64,000 bases of DNA. Source: Polaribacter haliotis (GTDB lineage: Bacteria; Bacteroidota; Bacteroidia; Flavobacteriales; Flavobacteriaceae). Positions 29,038 to 38,618 of the stretch are shown one piece after another (position 1 is the first letter of the stretch; each line of letters starts with the position of its first letter). Location of the stretch: positions 955,501 through 1,019,500 of the forward strand of contig NZ_CP061813.1 in assembly GCF_014784055.1 (NCBI RefSeq). Direction: 5' to 3'. Below the pieces are notes generated by a model. That model was given only the letters and a program-made list of their open reading frames with translations. It searched no databases and had not been told where the DNA came from. The translations under genes and the position numbers were made by a program.

Positions 29038-29694
29038 ATGAAAAAAATAACAATTTTATTTTTAAGTATATTTTTAACTACGATTACTTTCTCTCAAAAT
29101 GGAGAAAAAGCAAAATCTTTATTAGATGAAGTTTCTAACAAAATGGGAGCTTATAAAAACATGCAAATTGGTTTCAGCCAAACTTTAAGCAACGAAGATG
29201 CAGGAATTAAAGAAGGAGACGAACCACCAATTAGAGGTGAAATTAATTTAGAAGGCGAAAAGTATATTCTAAATTATTTAGGCAATCAATTTATTTATGA
29301 TGGCAAAAAATTATATGTAATAAATCACGATGAGAAAGAAATTTCTATTACTGATGGAGATTTAGATGGAGATGATGGTTTTATTTACCCATCTAAATTA
29401 CTAACTTTTTATAAAGAAGGTTACAATTACAAAATGGGAAAACTAGAAAATACGAAAGGAAGACAAATTCAATTTGTAACTTTAAATCCAATTGATAGTA
29501 ACTCCGATATTGTAAAAGTAGAATTGGGTATAGATGCAAAATCTAAACACATTTATAAACTTATTCAAACTGGCTCTAATGGTTCTAAAACAACATTTAC
29601 CATTAACAAGTTTAAAAAGAATGAAGATTTATCTAAAAACTTTTTCAAATTTAATAAAGCGAAATTTTTAAGTCAAAATTATACGATTGACTAA
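29038..29694 (+). CDS. LolA-like outer-membrane lipoprotein carrier
   Basis: 218 residues with a signal peptide (residues 1-20, ending TITFSQ). The mature part (AKSLLDEVSNKMGAYKNMQIGFSQTL, then RGEINLEGEKYILNYLGNQFIYDGKKLYVIN) follows the LolA fold pattern: an N-terminal helix, then an incomplete barrel of strands carrying hydrophobic cargo. LolA moves lipoproteins across the periplasm. It sits between ftsK and the LptF/G-like permease in an order common to Flavobacteriaceae. Confidence 0.88.
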   Translation: MKKITILFLSIFLTTITFSQNGEKAKSLLDEVSNKMGAYKNMQIGFSQTLSNEDAGIKEGDEPPIRGEINLEGEKYILNYLGNQFIYDGKKLYVINHDEKEISITDGDLDGDDGFIYPSKLLTFYKEGYNYKMGKLENTKGRQIQFVTLNPIDSNSDIVKVELGIDAKSKHIYKLIQTGSNGSKTTFTINKFKKNEDLSKNFFKFNKAKFLSQNYTID

Positions 29695-29754
29695 TTTTTT
29701 CAATTAACAGAAAATTAGTAGCATATTTATATTTAAGAAACTACTTTTGCTACA

Positions 29755-31209
29755 ATGAAAATTTTAGATAAATACATCTTAAAAACATTTCTAGTTCCTT
29801 TTGTAGCTACATTTCTTATTGTTTTATTTGTCTTAGTAATGCAAGTTCTATGGCAAGTTTTCGAAAATATAGCTGGTAAAGGAATTAGTTTACCTTTTAT
29901 TTTAAAGTTTTTATACTATACCACTTTAGGTATTGTGCCACAAGCTCTACCCATTGGAGTTTTATTATCCTCTATAATGGCTTTGGGTAGTTTAGGAGAA
30001 AATTACGAGTTTGCTGCTGCAAAATCCGCAGGAATTTCTTTACAAAGATTGGTTAGACCATTAATTATTTTAACCATAATTTTAAGTGGTATAAATTTCT
30101 TATTTCTTAACAATATTTTTCCTTACGCAACTCTAAAACAGCGTAACTTATATTATAATATAAAGAAGAAAAAACCGGCTTTAGCATTAGTTCCAGGAAG
30201 TTTTAATAGCGATTTACCTGGCTATCAAATTAAATTTGACGAAAAATATGGTGAAGAACAAAATTTACTGAAAAAAGTTCTTATTTACCAATTAAGTAAT
30301 ACGTATGGAAATCAAAAAGTAATTACTGCAGAAAGAGGTAAAATTATCTCGGAAGAAGGCAGTCGTTACATGACATTTATTTTATATGATGGTAATTATT
30401 ACGAAGACTATACAAAATCTGCAAGAACTCCCAGTAAAAGATTAAGTATGCCAGCATCGCAAGCTACTTTTAAAGAATACGAGTTTAATATAGATATTTC
30501 TTCTGTTGTTGGAGATGGACAATTAGATGAAGAAAAATTTAAAACAAGCTATAATATGAGAACGTTAAATCAATTAAATGATACGATTCCTGTATTAAAA
30601 ACAACCTATGATGATATGCTTTTATCAAGAGCAAAAACCATTTTTAATATTTCAACAGCAAAAGAACTATACTCTTATAACGACTCCTTAAAACCCAAAA
30701 TAGAAAATCAAGAAGATATCTTAGAAAATTTCGATTTAAAAAACAAAATTACAATTCTAAACACTTCCATTTCTAAAATGAATAGTGCATTTACAAATGT
30801 TAAAAATAATTCAGATTCCATAAAATACAAACGTAAAAGTCTAAATTTTTACGACTCGGAATTTTATGGTAGAATCGCACTCTCTTTTTCTTGTTTAATC
30901 TTATTTTTTATTGGAGCACCATTAGGATCTATCATTAGAAAAGGTGGTTTTGGATTGCCAATGATTTTAGCAATCGCTATTTATGTAATTTACTTTTTTG
31001 GAAATACCTTGGGTAAAAACTTAGCAGAAGAAAGTTCTGTTTCCTCTCTTCTAGGTTCTTGGATTTCCACAACTGTAATGTTACCACTAGGTATTTTCCT
31101 AACAAGAAGAGCAACAAAAGATAAAGGAATTTTTAATGTTGATGCAATTCTTACACCGATTAAAAATTTCTTTAAAAAATTCAAGTCTAAAAAAGACATT
31201 AATATATGA
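29755..31209 (+). CDS. LptF/LptG family permease
   Basis: A 484-residue inner-membrane protein of the YjgP/YjgQ family: three helices at the N-terminus (MKILDKYILKTFLVPF, the characteristic LptF/G opening), a large periplasmic beta-jellyroll-like domain (~120-380) and three more helices after residue 385. In LptB2FG the two such proteins extract lipopolysaccharide from the inner membrane. Only one is here; its partner would be elsewhere. Its stop overlaps the ribB start by four bases (ATGA at 31206), so translation of the two is coupled. Confidence 0.92.
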   Translation: MKILDKYILKTFLVPFVATFLIVLFVLVMQVLWQVFENIAGKGISLPFILKFLYYTTLGIVPQALPIGVLLSSIMALGSLGENYEFAAAKSAGISLQRLVRPLIILTIILSGINFLFLNNIFPYATLKQRNLYYNIKKKKPALALVPGSFNSDLPGYQIKFDEKYGEEQNLLKKVLIYQLSNTYGNQKVITAERGKIISEEGSRYMTFILYDGNYYEDYTKSARTPSKRLSMPASQATFKEYEFNIDISSVVGDGQLDEEKFKTSYNMRTLNQLNDTIPVLKTTYDDMLLSRAKTIFNISTAKELYSYNDSLKPKIENQEDILENFDLKNKITILNTSISKMNSAFTNVKNNSDSIKYKRKSLNFYDSEFYGRIALSFSCLILFFIGAPLGSIIRKGGFGLPMILAIAIYVIYFFGNTLGKNLAEESSVSSLLGSWISTTVMLPLGIFLTRRATKDKGIFNVDAILTPIKNFFKKFKSKKDINI

Positions 31210-32351
31210 CCACTCAAACCACCTCAAAAAACACACAATTAAATACTATTTCTGAAGCTATTGAAGATATTAGAAATGGAAAAGTTATAATCGTTGTAGA
31301 TGATGAAAACAGAGAAAATGAAGGAGATTTTCTTGCAGCTGCAGAAAAAGTAACACCAGAGATGATTAATTTTATGGCAACTCATGGTCGTGGATTAATT
31401 TGTGCTCCATTAACAGAAAAACGCTGTAAAGAATTAGATTTAGGGATGATGGTTTACAACAACACAGACCCAATGGAAACTGCATTTACAGTTTCTGTAG
31501 ATTTACGTGGAAAAGGAGTTACCACAGGAATTTCTGCTTCAGACAGAGCTTTAACTATAAAAGCATTGATAGAAAAAGACACAAAACCTTTCGATTTAGC
31601 AAGACCTGGACATATTTTCCCTTTAAGAGCAAAAGATGGTGGTGTTTTAAGAAGAACAGGGCATACAGAAGCTGCGATTGACTTTGCACGTTTGGCTGGA
31701 TTCCAACCTGCTGGAGTTATTGTAGAAATTATGAACGAAGATGGAACAATGGCACGTTTGCCTGAGCTTTTAAAAGTCGCTAAAAAGTTCGATATTAAAA
31801 TAGTTTCTATCGAAGATTTGGTTGCATATAGAATGGAGCACGATTCTTTAATTGAGAAAAAAGAAGATTTCGATATTAAAACTCGTTTTGGAGAATTTAG
31901 ATTAAGAGCATACCAACAAACAACGAACAACCAAGTTCATATTGCACTTACAAAAGGTTCTTGGTCTAAAGACGAAGGAATTTTAACGAGAGTAAATTCA
32001 ACATTGGTTAACAACGATATTTTAGGAACTCTTACTAACGATGCAGATAAGAAATTAGACCAAATGTTTCAGGTTATTAATCAGGAAGGAAAAGGTGCTA
32101 TTATATTTGTAAATCAGCAAAATCAATCGCAAAACTTATTAAGCAGATTACAAATTCTAAAAGAAAACCAAGCGAATAACGAGTTAAAAGCACCAGCCAT
32201 TAAAATGGATAATAAAGATTTTGGTATTGGAGCTCAAATTTTACACGACATACATATTAGCAAGCTAAAATTAATTACCAATTCTCAACAAACAAAAAGA
32301 GTAGGAATGATTGGTTATGGTTTGGAAATTGTAGATTATGTTGAGTATTAA
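31206..32351 (+). CDS. ribB: 3,4-dihydroxy-2-butanone-4-phosphate synthase fused to a degenerate GTP cyclohydrolase II domain
   Basis: 381 residues. Residues 1-~215 are a complete RibB: the acidic metal/substrate loop DDENRENEGD is at 32-41, and the substrate-binding region RTGHTEAAIDFARLAG is intact, so ribulose 5-phosphate can be turned into the riboflavin precursor. The second half aligns with GTP cyclohydrolase II over its length (DFGIGAQILHDI, RVGMIGYGLEIVDYV), but the zinc-binding Cys cluster of active RibA (ECLTGD...LRCDCG) is replaced by NSTLVNNDILGTLTND, with no Cys. This half is unlikely to be catalytic; a separate RibA would be needed. Confidence 0.9.
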   Translation: MTTQTTSKNTQLNTISEAIEDIRNGKVIIVVDDENRENEGDFLAAAEKVTPEMINFMATHGRGLICAPLTEKRCKELDLGMMVYNNTDPMETAFTVSVDLRGKGVTTGISASDRALTIKALIEKDTKPFDLARPGHIFPLRAKDGGVLRRTGHTEAAIDFARLAGFQPAGVIVEIMNEDGTMARLPELLKVAKKFDIKIVSIEDLVAYRMEHDSLIEKKEDFDIKTRFGEFRLRAYQQTTNNQVHIALTKGSWSKDEGILTRVNSTLVNNDILGTLTNDADKKLDQMFQVINQEGKGAIIFVNQQNQSQNLLSRLQILKENQANNELKAPAIKMDNKDFGIGAQILHDIHISKLKLITNSQQTKRVGMIGYGLEIVDYVEY

Positions 32352-32358
32352 TATTTTT

Positions 32359-32430
32359 CAGTACTCTGTTGGCAGTATTCAGTCAGCAGTAAAAAATTAT
32401 AAAAAACTTTGCGTCTTTGCGACTTTGCGT
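32359..32430. repeat. Short intergenic repeats: CAGT-type array and three CTTTGCGN octamers
   Basis: Four near-repeats of CAGT with intervening TACTCTG/ATTCAG (32359-32390) precede three perfect-phase octamers CTTTGCGT, CTTTGCGA, CTTTGCGT (32407-32430). They lie in the gap between ribB and the convergent pepE; no typical terminator is seen there. Confidence 0.75.
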
Positions 32431-32456
32431 TAAATAAGATTTTGTGAGAAGAAAAT

Positions 32457-33158
32457 CTAAACAACAACTTCTACTCCACTTTCTAACTCAACAGGTTTTT
32501 TATTTTGAATAAATAATCTTGCTGTGTATTTTCCTTGAAGTGTAATTTTCTCATTTTCTACAGAAAGCCAGCTTCCTTCACGCAAACCTAAAACAGGAGT
32601 TTCATTAAAAACATGAAACTCTTTTATTCTGGTTTCACGTGTTTCTCCCATGTGTTTTAATCCTTCAATTGGGTCTAAATAATGCGCATTTATGTTAAAA
32701 GGAATGCATTCCAAAGTTTTAAAACTTGGTGGATATACGATTGGCATATCATTCGTATTCATCATTGTAATTCCACAAATATTACTTCCTGCACTTGTAC
32801 CCAAATAGAGCGTTCCATTATTTATAACTTGTTTTAAATCATTTAAAACATCATTTTTATAAATCTTATTTACGAGTTCAAATGTATTTCCTCCACCAGT
32901 AAAAATTGCTTCCGCATTTAAAATAGCTTTACTCGCATTTTCGTATTCGTGAATTCCTTTTACATTAATATTTATTTTATTGAAAGCTTTTTGGGCGATT
33001 GTTGTGTAAGCATCATAAGAAATTCCTCCTGGTCTTGCATAAGGAATAAAAAGTAATGTTTTTACTTCTTTAAAAAAAGTTGATAAGGTTGGTAATAAAT
33101 ACTCTAAATATCCACTTCCATGAATCGTAGATGTGCTAGCAATAATCATTTTCTTCAT
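32457..33158 (-). CDS. pepE: Dipeptidase E (aspartyl dipeptidase)
   Basis: 233 residues of the S51 peptidase family, of the usual length. The nucleophile is Ser122 in GTSAGSN (120-126), with GGGNTFEL (88-95) upstream and further conserved Asp137 and His near 159 (NINAHYLD), matching the Ser/Asp/His triad of PepE. It cleaves dipeptides with N-terminal Asp in the cytoplasm. It is convergent with ribB and divergent from the secreted protein at 33269, so it is a single-gene unit. Confidence 0.93.
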   Translation of the reverse strand: MKKMIIASTSTIHGSGYLEYLLPTLSTFFKEVKTLLFIPYARPGGISYDAYTTIAQKAFNKININVKGIHEYENASKAILNAEAIFTGGGNTFELVNKIYKNDVLNDLKQVINNGTLYLGTSAGSNICGITMMNTNDMPIVYPPSFKTLECIPFNINAHYLDPIEGLKHMGETRETRIKEFHVFNETPVLGLREGSWLSVENEKITLQGKYTARLFIQNKKPVELESGVEVVV

Positions 33159-33268
33159 GCATCAAAAATAAGGAAAATACTTTTCAAATTTATTTCAGTT
33201 TTTTTTTAACACAAGTTTACAAGTCTGTTAGGACATTTTTAAGAACAATCGCACTTTTCTTTGTAATC

Positions 33269-34048
33269 ATGCAAAAACAACTGTTGTTCTTTTTATTAAT
33301 CATAATTTCTAAGACCATTCTTAGTCAAAATAAAGACTTATTAATTATTGGTAAAGTAGTTTTAGATAGTGTGCCAATTTCTGATGTTCATGTAATAAAC
33401 CTAAAAAGTTCTAATGGAACCATTACAAATGAAATTGGTTTATTTGAAATTCCTGTAAAAGTTGGAGATAGCTTGTCTTTTTCTCATTTGAACTTTAATA
33501 AAAGGTATTTATTAATTACAGAAAAGAATATTTCTGAAGAGAATTTAGTAATAAAACTAACAGAAAAAACTGTAGAATTAAAGGAGATAACTCTACAAAA
33601 GGCAAGAAGTATTTTTTATGTAGATAAAGACATTATGCAATACAGTGTTCATGTAGACGCAAAATCTTTAAACCTTCCTTATGCAAATACAAAAAAACAG
33701 AAAGACAATAGCATTGTTTCCTTTAAATCTGGTGGAGTTCTTAGTGTAGATAATTTAATTAATAGTTTAAATGGTAATAATAAAAGAGCCAAACTTTTAA
33801 AAAAAATGACAGCTGAAGACGAACAACTTTCTAAAATTAGAAAGTCTTTAACTGACGATTTTTTTGTTACAGATTTAAAAATACGAAAAGAAAACATCAA
33901 TCTTTTTCTAAATTATTGTCTAGAAAAAAATATATTATTCATTTATAAAAAGAGAAATAAAATTCAATTTATTCAATTTTTAATCAACCAAAGTAAAATT
34001 TATCCCCAAAAATTAAAACCAGAAGAAAATATTCTATCGAAAAATTAA
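33269..34048 (+). CDS. Secreted carboxypeptidase-regulatory-like protein (copy 1 of 3)
   Basis: 259 residues. The signal peptide ends TILSQ (residue 20). Residues ~25-105 are a CarboxypepD-regulatory-like beta-sandwich of the kind at the N-terminus of SusC and TonB-dependent receptors (DSVPISDVHVINLKSSNGTITNEIGLFEI). The rest holds a helix-rich conserved tail (LTDDFFVTDLKIRKENINLFLNYC). There is no barrel and no TonB receptor, so it is a free-standing secreted or periplasmic protein of unknown role. Two relatives follow in tandem, with the same layout but low sequence identity. This first copy is the most diverged. Confidence 0.75.
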   Translation: MQKQLLFFLLIIISKTILSQNKDLLIIGKVVLDSVPISDVHVINLKSSNGTITNEIGLFEIPVKVGDSLSFSHLNFNKRYLLITEKNISEENLVIKLTEKTVELKEITLQKARSIFYVDKDIMQYSVHVDAKSLNLPYANTKKQKDNSIVSFKSGGVLSVDNLINSLNGNNKRAKLLKKMTAEDEQLSKIRKSLTDDFFVTDLKIRKENINLFLNYCLEKNILFIYKKRNKIQFIQFLINQSKIYPQKLKPEENILSKN

Positions 34049-34086
34049 TTTTTTTATTATGTGTAAAATATTTCGAAAAACAAAAT

Positions 34087-34884
34087 ATGAAAAGAACTTT
34101 ACCCATCCTTTTTATAATCATTTCTTTTAACTGTTTTTCTCAACAAAATAAAACGTTATTCTATGGGAAAATTTTAGATTCTTCGAATGTTGTAAAAAAC
34201 GCACATATTATCAACTTAAAAACTAAAAGAGGTACTTTTTCTAATGAAACTGGTACTTTTAAAATTTTAACATCAGAAAATGATAGCTTACAAATTTCTT
34301 CGATAGGTTTTAAAACCAAAATAATAAAAGTGGAAAAGTTCCATTTTCGAGAAAAAATAAACTTTATTTCTCTTGAAAAAGAAATCTATAGTTTAAAAGA
34401 ATTCACTTTAAAACGTCATAATTTATCAGGATTTTTATCTACAGACTTAAAAAATGTTCCAAAAGATAAAAAAGCAGCTTTGGTGCAAAAACTAGTTTCT
34501 GAAATTAAAAAAATCGATTATAATGCTATTTCTAAAATGCCGTTAAAATTAGACGAAATCCATTTATCTAAACCTACAGTCGTAAGATTACCCAATTATT
34601 TTGAAGGTTTTGGTCCACGTTTTGGAGGTGGAAGTATAAAAAAAGATCCTCTGAAAAAAGAATTAGAAGAAAATAAAAAAATACCAGATAAAATTTTAAA
34701 AGAATTTGGCGACTATTTTTTCTTTGAAGAATTAAAAATACCAAAAGATTCTTATTATCATTTTATAACCTATTGCTCTTATAAAAACATTTTCGAACTA
34801 TATAAAGAGAAAGAAATCATAAAAATTATTGCAATTTTAAAAGAAGAAAGTGTGCCTTATTTAAAATTGCTAAAAAAAGAATGA
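34087..34884 (+). CDS. Secreted carboxypeptidase-regulatory-like protein (copy 2 of 3)
   Basis: 265 residues with a signal peptide ending NCFSQ. It has the same beta-sandwich (NVVKNAHIINLKTKRGTFSNETGTFKI), the shared motif LKEFTLKRHNLSGFLSTDLKNVP and the conserved C-terminal helix block DYFFFEELKIPKDSYYHFITYC. LKRHNLSG is nearly identical in copy 3. Starts 38 bases after copy 1 and probably shares its transcript. Confidence 0.75.
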   Translation: MKRTLPILFIIISFNCFSQQNKTLFYGKILDSSNVVKNAHIINLKTKRGTFSNETGTFKILTSENDSLQISSIGFKTKIIKVEKFHFREKINFISLEKEIYSLKEFTLKRHNLSGFLSTDLKNVPKDKKAALVQKLVSEIKKIDYNAISKMPLKLDEIHLSKPTVVRLPNYFEGFGPRFGGGSIKKDPLKKELEENKKIPDKILKEFGDYFFFEELKIPKDSYYHFITYCSYKNIFELYKEKEIIKIIAILKEESVPYLKLLKKE

Positions 34885-34976
34885 AATTAAAAATTATTTT
34901 AACAGCAATTTATCAGGGAAATTTATAAATTTAATAATTCAAATACCGAAATTTGTAATATACCAAACTATAATAA

Positions 34977-35783
34977 ATGCTTAAAAAATTACTTTTTACA
35001 TCGCTATTTTGTTTTTTCACTATTATTTCTTTTTCTCAACAAAGAAGATTTATTGTTAATGGTAAAGTTACGGACTCTTTAAGTACAGTAAGAAATGCCA
35101 ATGTTATAAATTTAAAAACGAACCAAGGTACTTTTACTTCAGATGATGGTGAGTTCAGAATTTTTGTAAAGGAAGGTGATTCTCTAAGAGTTTCTTCTGT
35201 ACAACACATCACAAAAGTTGTAATTGTAAATGAGGAAAATATCGATCAAAAAAAAATTAACATCCGAGTAAAATTTAATACGGTTGTTTTAGATGAATTC
35301 GAATTGAAAAGACACAATTTATCTGGTAGGTTAGGTATCGATTCTAAGAGTGTTCCAACAAATAAAAGAGATTCTCTTTTAAGAGAAACCATGGATTTTT
35401 CTAAGGTAGATATGCGAGTTGTAGAAGATTCAGATCATATAGATAAAAATGTAAAACCACCTTTAAATGACACAGACCCAACCATGAAATTTGCGGGAGT
35501 TGGTGCTAAAGCTGTTATTCCATTTAAATATTCGGAAAGACTTTGGGCTTTAAGAAAAGAATTGGCTATTAAAAAAGAATTTCCATATAAAATCATGTCG
35601 GAATTAGGTGAAAAATTCTTTTTCGATAAATTAAAAATTCCTGTTGAAAACTATTTTCATTTTTTAGAATATTGCAATCCTTTAGGTGTGGAAAAACTAT
35701 ATAAAAATGGAAAAACATTAGATGTTATTAAAATTTTTCAAAGAGAAAGTAAATCGTATTTAAAAATAATAAATAAAGAATAA
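34977..35783 (+). CDS. Secreted carboxypeptidase-regulatory-like protein (copy 3 of 3)
   Basis: 268 residues; the signal peptide ends SFSQQ. It carries ELKRHNLSGRLGIDSKSVP and EKFFFDKLKIPVENYFHFLEYC, matching copy 2 motif for motif, and a beta-sandwich before them. Its gap to copy 2 (92 bases) is A/T-only and holds no visible terminator. With the DUF6702 gene 30 bases on, and two M1 peptidases after that, it sits in a probable surface or periplasmic protein-processing cluster; the role is inferred from context only. Confidence 0.75.
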   Translation: MLKKLLFTSLFCFFTIISFSQQRRFIVNGKVTDSLSTVRNANVINLKTNQGTFTSDDGEFRIFVKEGDSLRVSSVQHITKVVIVNEENIDQKKINIRVKFNTVVLDEFELKRHNLSGRLGIDSKSVPTNKRDSLLRETMDFSKVDMRVVEDSDHIDKNVKPPLNDTDPTMKFAGVGAKAVIPFKYSERLWALRKELAIKKEFPYKIMSELGEKFFFDKLKIPVENYFHFLEYCNPLGVEKLYKNGKTLDVIKIFQRESKSYLKIINKE

Positions 35784-35813
35784 TTTGGCTCGATAGTTGT
35801 CTTTAATAGAATT

Positions 35814-36311
35814 ATGAAATTTAAAAAAACACTACTACTTTTAGTATTTATTCCACTTCTCTCCTTCTCTGCTCACAAATATTACTTGAGTTTAACTCAA
35901 ATAAAATATAAAAGTGAAGCAAAGTCACTACAAATTATTATCAATGTTTTTATGGATGATATAGAAACTGCTTTAAATAAAGATTATAAAATCGATTTAC
36001 AACTTACTACCAAAAAAGAGCTTAAAAATAACGATGTTTATTTCGAAAAATATTTAAAAGATAAACTTGAATTTAAAGTTGATAATAAAATTCAAAAATT
36101 TAATTATATTGGAAAAGAATACGAAGGCGATTTGGTTTTCTTTTACTTAGAAATCGAAAATATTACAGAGGTTTCTAAAATTGAAGTTTCCAATAAAATA
36201 TTAATCAATCATTTTCCAGAACAACAAAACTTGGTAAAATCTAAAGTTGGTAATAAAAACAAAAGTGTTTTATTATCAAAAGAAGAAACATTAGCAATTT
36301 TAAACTATTAA
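35814..36311 (+). CDS. DUF6702 family secreted protein
   Basis: 165 residues with signal peptide MKFKKTLLLLVFIPLLSFSAH. The mature start HKYYLSLTQIKYKSEAKSLQIIINVFMDDIETAL is the conserved opening of DUF6702 proteins, which are commonly encoded beside M1 aminopeptidases in Bacteroidota. It lies 32 bases upstream of the first M1 gene, so co-transcription is likely. No catalytic motif is visible; a binding or chaperone role for the peptidase is a guess from position. Confidence 0.78.
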   Translation: MKFKKTLLLLVFIPLLSFSAHKYYLSLTQIKYKSEAKSLQIIINVFMDDIETALNKDYKIDLQLTTKKELKNNDVYFEKYLKDKLEFKVDNKIQKFNYIGKEYEGDLVFFYLEIENITEVSKIEVSNKILINHFPEQQNLVKSKVGNKNKSVLLSKEETLAILNY

Positions 36312-36343
36312 TCTATTTACTAACTATAATTAAAACACTTTTT

Positions 36344-38476
36344 ATGAAAAAATTAGGTCTTCTAATACTTTCGTGTCTTTTTATTTCAAGTATTTCTTTC
36401 GCACAAGAAAGTCCTACCAAACAAGGGCACAATAACCAGAATAAATTTCGACAATTACAAGAATTATTGCCCACTCCAAATTTACAAAGAACAGCTTCTG
36501 GTGCACCTGGTATTAAATATACCCAGCAAAAAGTAGATTATGATATGGATATTGTGTTAGATGACGAAAACACTAGAATTTACGGAAATGAAACTATAAC
36601 TTATCACAATAATTCAGATGACAGCTTAGAATATTTATGGGTACAATTAGACCAGAATATGAGAGCCTCTGATTCTAAAACTCCAGATATTCAGTCTAGT
36701 AAAATTCCAGGTAAAACGTCCAAAACAAGATTCAATAAAGCTTATTTAGATGATCCTTTCGATGGTGGTTTTAAACTAGAAAGTGTTACAAATATGAATG
36801 GTAGTAATTTATCGCACACAATAAACCAAACAATGATGCGTATAAATTTAAATGAGCCACTAGCTTCTGGTGAAAAATTTCAATTTAAAATAAAATGGTG
36901 GTATAACATTAACAACCACAGAACACAAGGTGGAAGATCTGGTTATGAACACTTTACAGAAAATGGAAATAACAACTATGTAATCGCACAATTTTACCCA
37001 AGAATGTGTGTGTATGATAATGTAGAAGGTTGGCAAAATGACCAATTTTGGGGAAGAAGTGAGTTTGCTTTAGAGTTTGGCGATTTTAACGTAAATATTA
37101 CAACTCCAGAAGACCATATGTTAGGTGCAACAGGTGTATTACAAAATCCAAAAGAGGTGTTTTCTAAAACAGAATTAAAAAGAATAGAAGAAGCTAGAAA
37201 ATCTTTTGATAATCCTGTAATTATTAGAACTCAAGAAGAAGCAGAAAAAATTGAAAAAAGTCGTTCAAAAAAGACGAAAACTTGGAAATTTTATGCAGAA
37301 AACGTAAGAGATTATGCATTTGCAAGTTCTAGAAAATTCATTTTTGATGCAATGGCTGTAGATATTAATGGTAAAACTGTAATGGCTGAATCTTTATACT
37401 CTAAGGAAGCAAATCCTTTATATGGAGATCATTCTACAAGAGCAGTTGCACAAACTCTAAAAACATATTCTAACTTTACTTTTGATTATCCTTATCACAA
37501 AGCAATTTCTGTAGATGGACAAATGGGTATGGAATATCCACAAATTTGTTTCAATCCTGGAAGACCAGATTTACCTGATGGAGGTTATTCAGACAGAGTA
37601 AAATATAGAATGATAAAAGTTACTATCCACGAAGTTGGACACAACTTTTTCCCAATGATTGTAAATTCAGACGAGAGACAATGGACTTGGATGGACGAAG
37701 GTTTAAACTCTTTTATGGAAATGTTAGCAGAAAAAGATTACGACGAAAACTTTCCAATAGTAAGAGGTTACCCAAAAAACATTGTAGGTTATATGAGTGG
37801 AGATCAATCTAGAATTGCGCCAATTATGTCTAAAGGAGATAATGTATATAGTTTTGGTAACAATGCTTATGGTAAACCAGCAACAGGTTTATGGATGTTA
37901 CGTGAAACAATTATGGGTAAAGAATTATTCGACCATGCTTTTAAAACATATTCGAAACGTTGGAAATTTAAACACCCAACTCCAGCAGACTTCTTTAGAA
38001 CAATGGAAGATGCTTCTGGTGTAGACTTAGATTGGTTTTGGAGAGGTTGGTTTTACACAACAGATGTAACAGATATTGGTATCGCTGAAGTAAGAAAATT
38101 TTATGCAGAAGATGAAAATAATGAAACCATTAATTTTGTAGAAGATAAAAGCAAAGGTTTAAAGATTAGCAAACCAAAAAATGCAAAATCTAAATATTTT
38201 TATGAAGTTACATTTAATAAACCAGGAGGTTTAGTTATGCCAATTATTGTAGAATATACTTATGAAGATGGCTCAACTGAGAAAAAAATGTATCCAGCAG
38301 AAATTTGGAGATATAATGATGAAATGGTTACAAAAGCAATCCATTCAAATAAACAGTTAACTAAAATTGTAGTAGACCCAGATTTAGAAACTGCAGATGT
38401 AGATTTATCTAATAACAGTTTCCCAAAACAACAAAAAGATAAGTTTGAAAAATTTAAAAGTAAGCTTAAAAATTAA
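36344..38476 (+). CDS. Secreted M1 family metallopeptidase (copy 1)
   Basis: 710 residues, signal peptide ending SFAQ. The zinc site HEVGH is at residues 429-433 and the third ligand Glu452 in WMDEGLNSF, exactly 18 residues on, as required in gluzincins. The substrate-N-terminus motif is GMEYP in place of the classical GxMEN, as in the Bacteroidota subgroup of long-form members. N-terminal beta-sandwich (~60-230), catalytic domain (~330-580), C-terminal beta domain. Expected to cleave peptides from the N-terminus outside the cytoplasm. Its neighbour at 38619 is a close paralogue. Confidence 0.92.
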   Translation: MKKLGLLILSCLFISSISFAQESPTKQGHNNQNKFRQLQELLPTPNLQRTASGAPGIKYTQQKVDYDMDIVLDDENTRIYGNETITYHNNSDDSLEYLWVQLDQNMRASDSKTPDIQSSKIPGKTSKTRFNKAYLDDPFDGGFKLESVTNMNGSNLSHTINQTMMRINLNEPLASGEKFQFKIKWWYNINNHRTQGGRSGYEHFTENGNNNYVIAQFYPRMCVYDNVEGWQNDQFWGRSEFALEFGDFNVNITTPEDHMLGATGVLQNPKEVFSKTELKRIEEARKSFDNPVIIRTQEEAEKIEKSRSKKTKTWKFYAENVRDYAFASSRKFIFDAMAVDINGKTVMAESLYSKEANPLYGDHSTRAVAQTLKTYSNFTFDYPYHKAISVDGQMGMEYPQICFNPGRPDLPDGGYSDRVKYRMIKVTIHEVGHNFFPMIVNSDERQWTWMDEGLNSFMEMLAEKDYDENFPIVRGYPKNIVGYMSGDQSRIAPIMSKGDNVYSFGNNAYGKPATGLWMLRETIMGKELFDHAFKTYSKRWKFKHPTPADFFRTMEDASGVDLDWFWRGWFYTTDVTDIGIAEVRKFYAEDENNETINFVEDKSKGLKISKPKNAKSKYFYEVTFNKPGGLVMPIIVEYTYEDGSTEKKMYPAEIWRYNDEMVTKAIHSNKQLTKIVVDPDLETADVDLSNNSFPKQQKDKFEKFKSKLKN

Positions 38477-38496
38477 GTTTCTTTCAAAATAAATTT

Positions 38497-38526
38497 AAAA
38501 GCAATGCAATTTAGCATTGCTTTTTT
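38497..38526 (+). terminator. Terminator between the two M1 genes
   Basis: AAAAGCAATGC (38497-38507) pairs with GCATTGCTTTT (38514-38524), followed by more T. It separates the transcripts of the two paralogues. Confidence 0.85.
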
Positions 38527-38618
38527 ATTGATAAAGATTTGTTAAATTTTTAACATTTACCAATAAATTGTTGATATATCCTTAATTTAGACCCCATTTA
38601 AAAAACAAACTTACCAAT

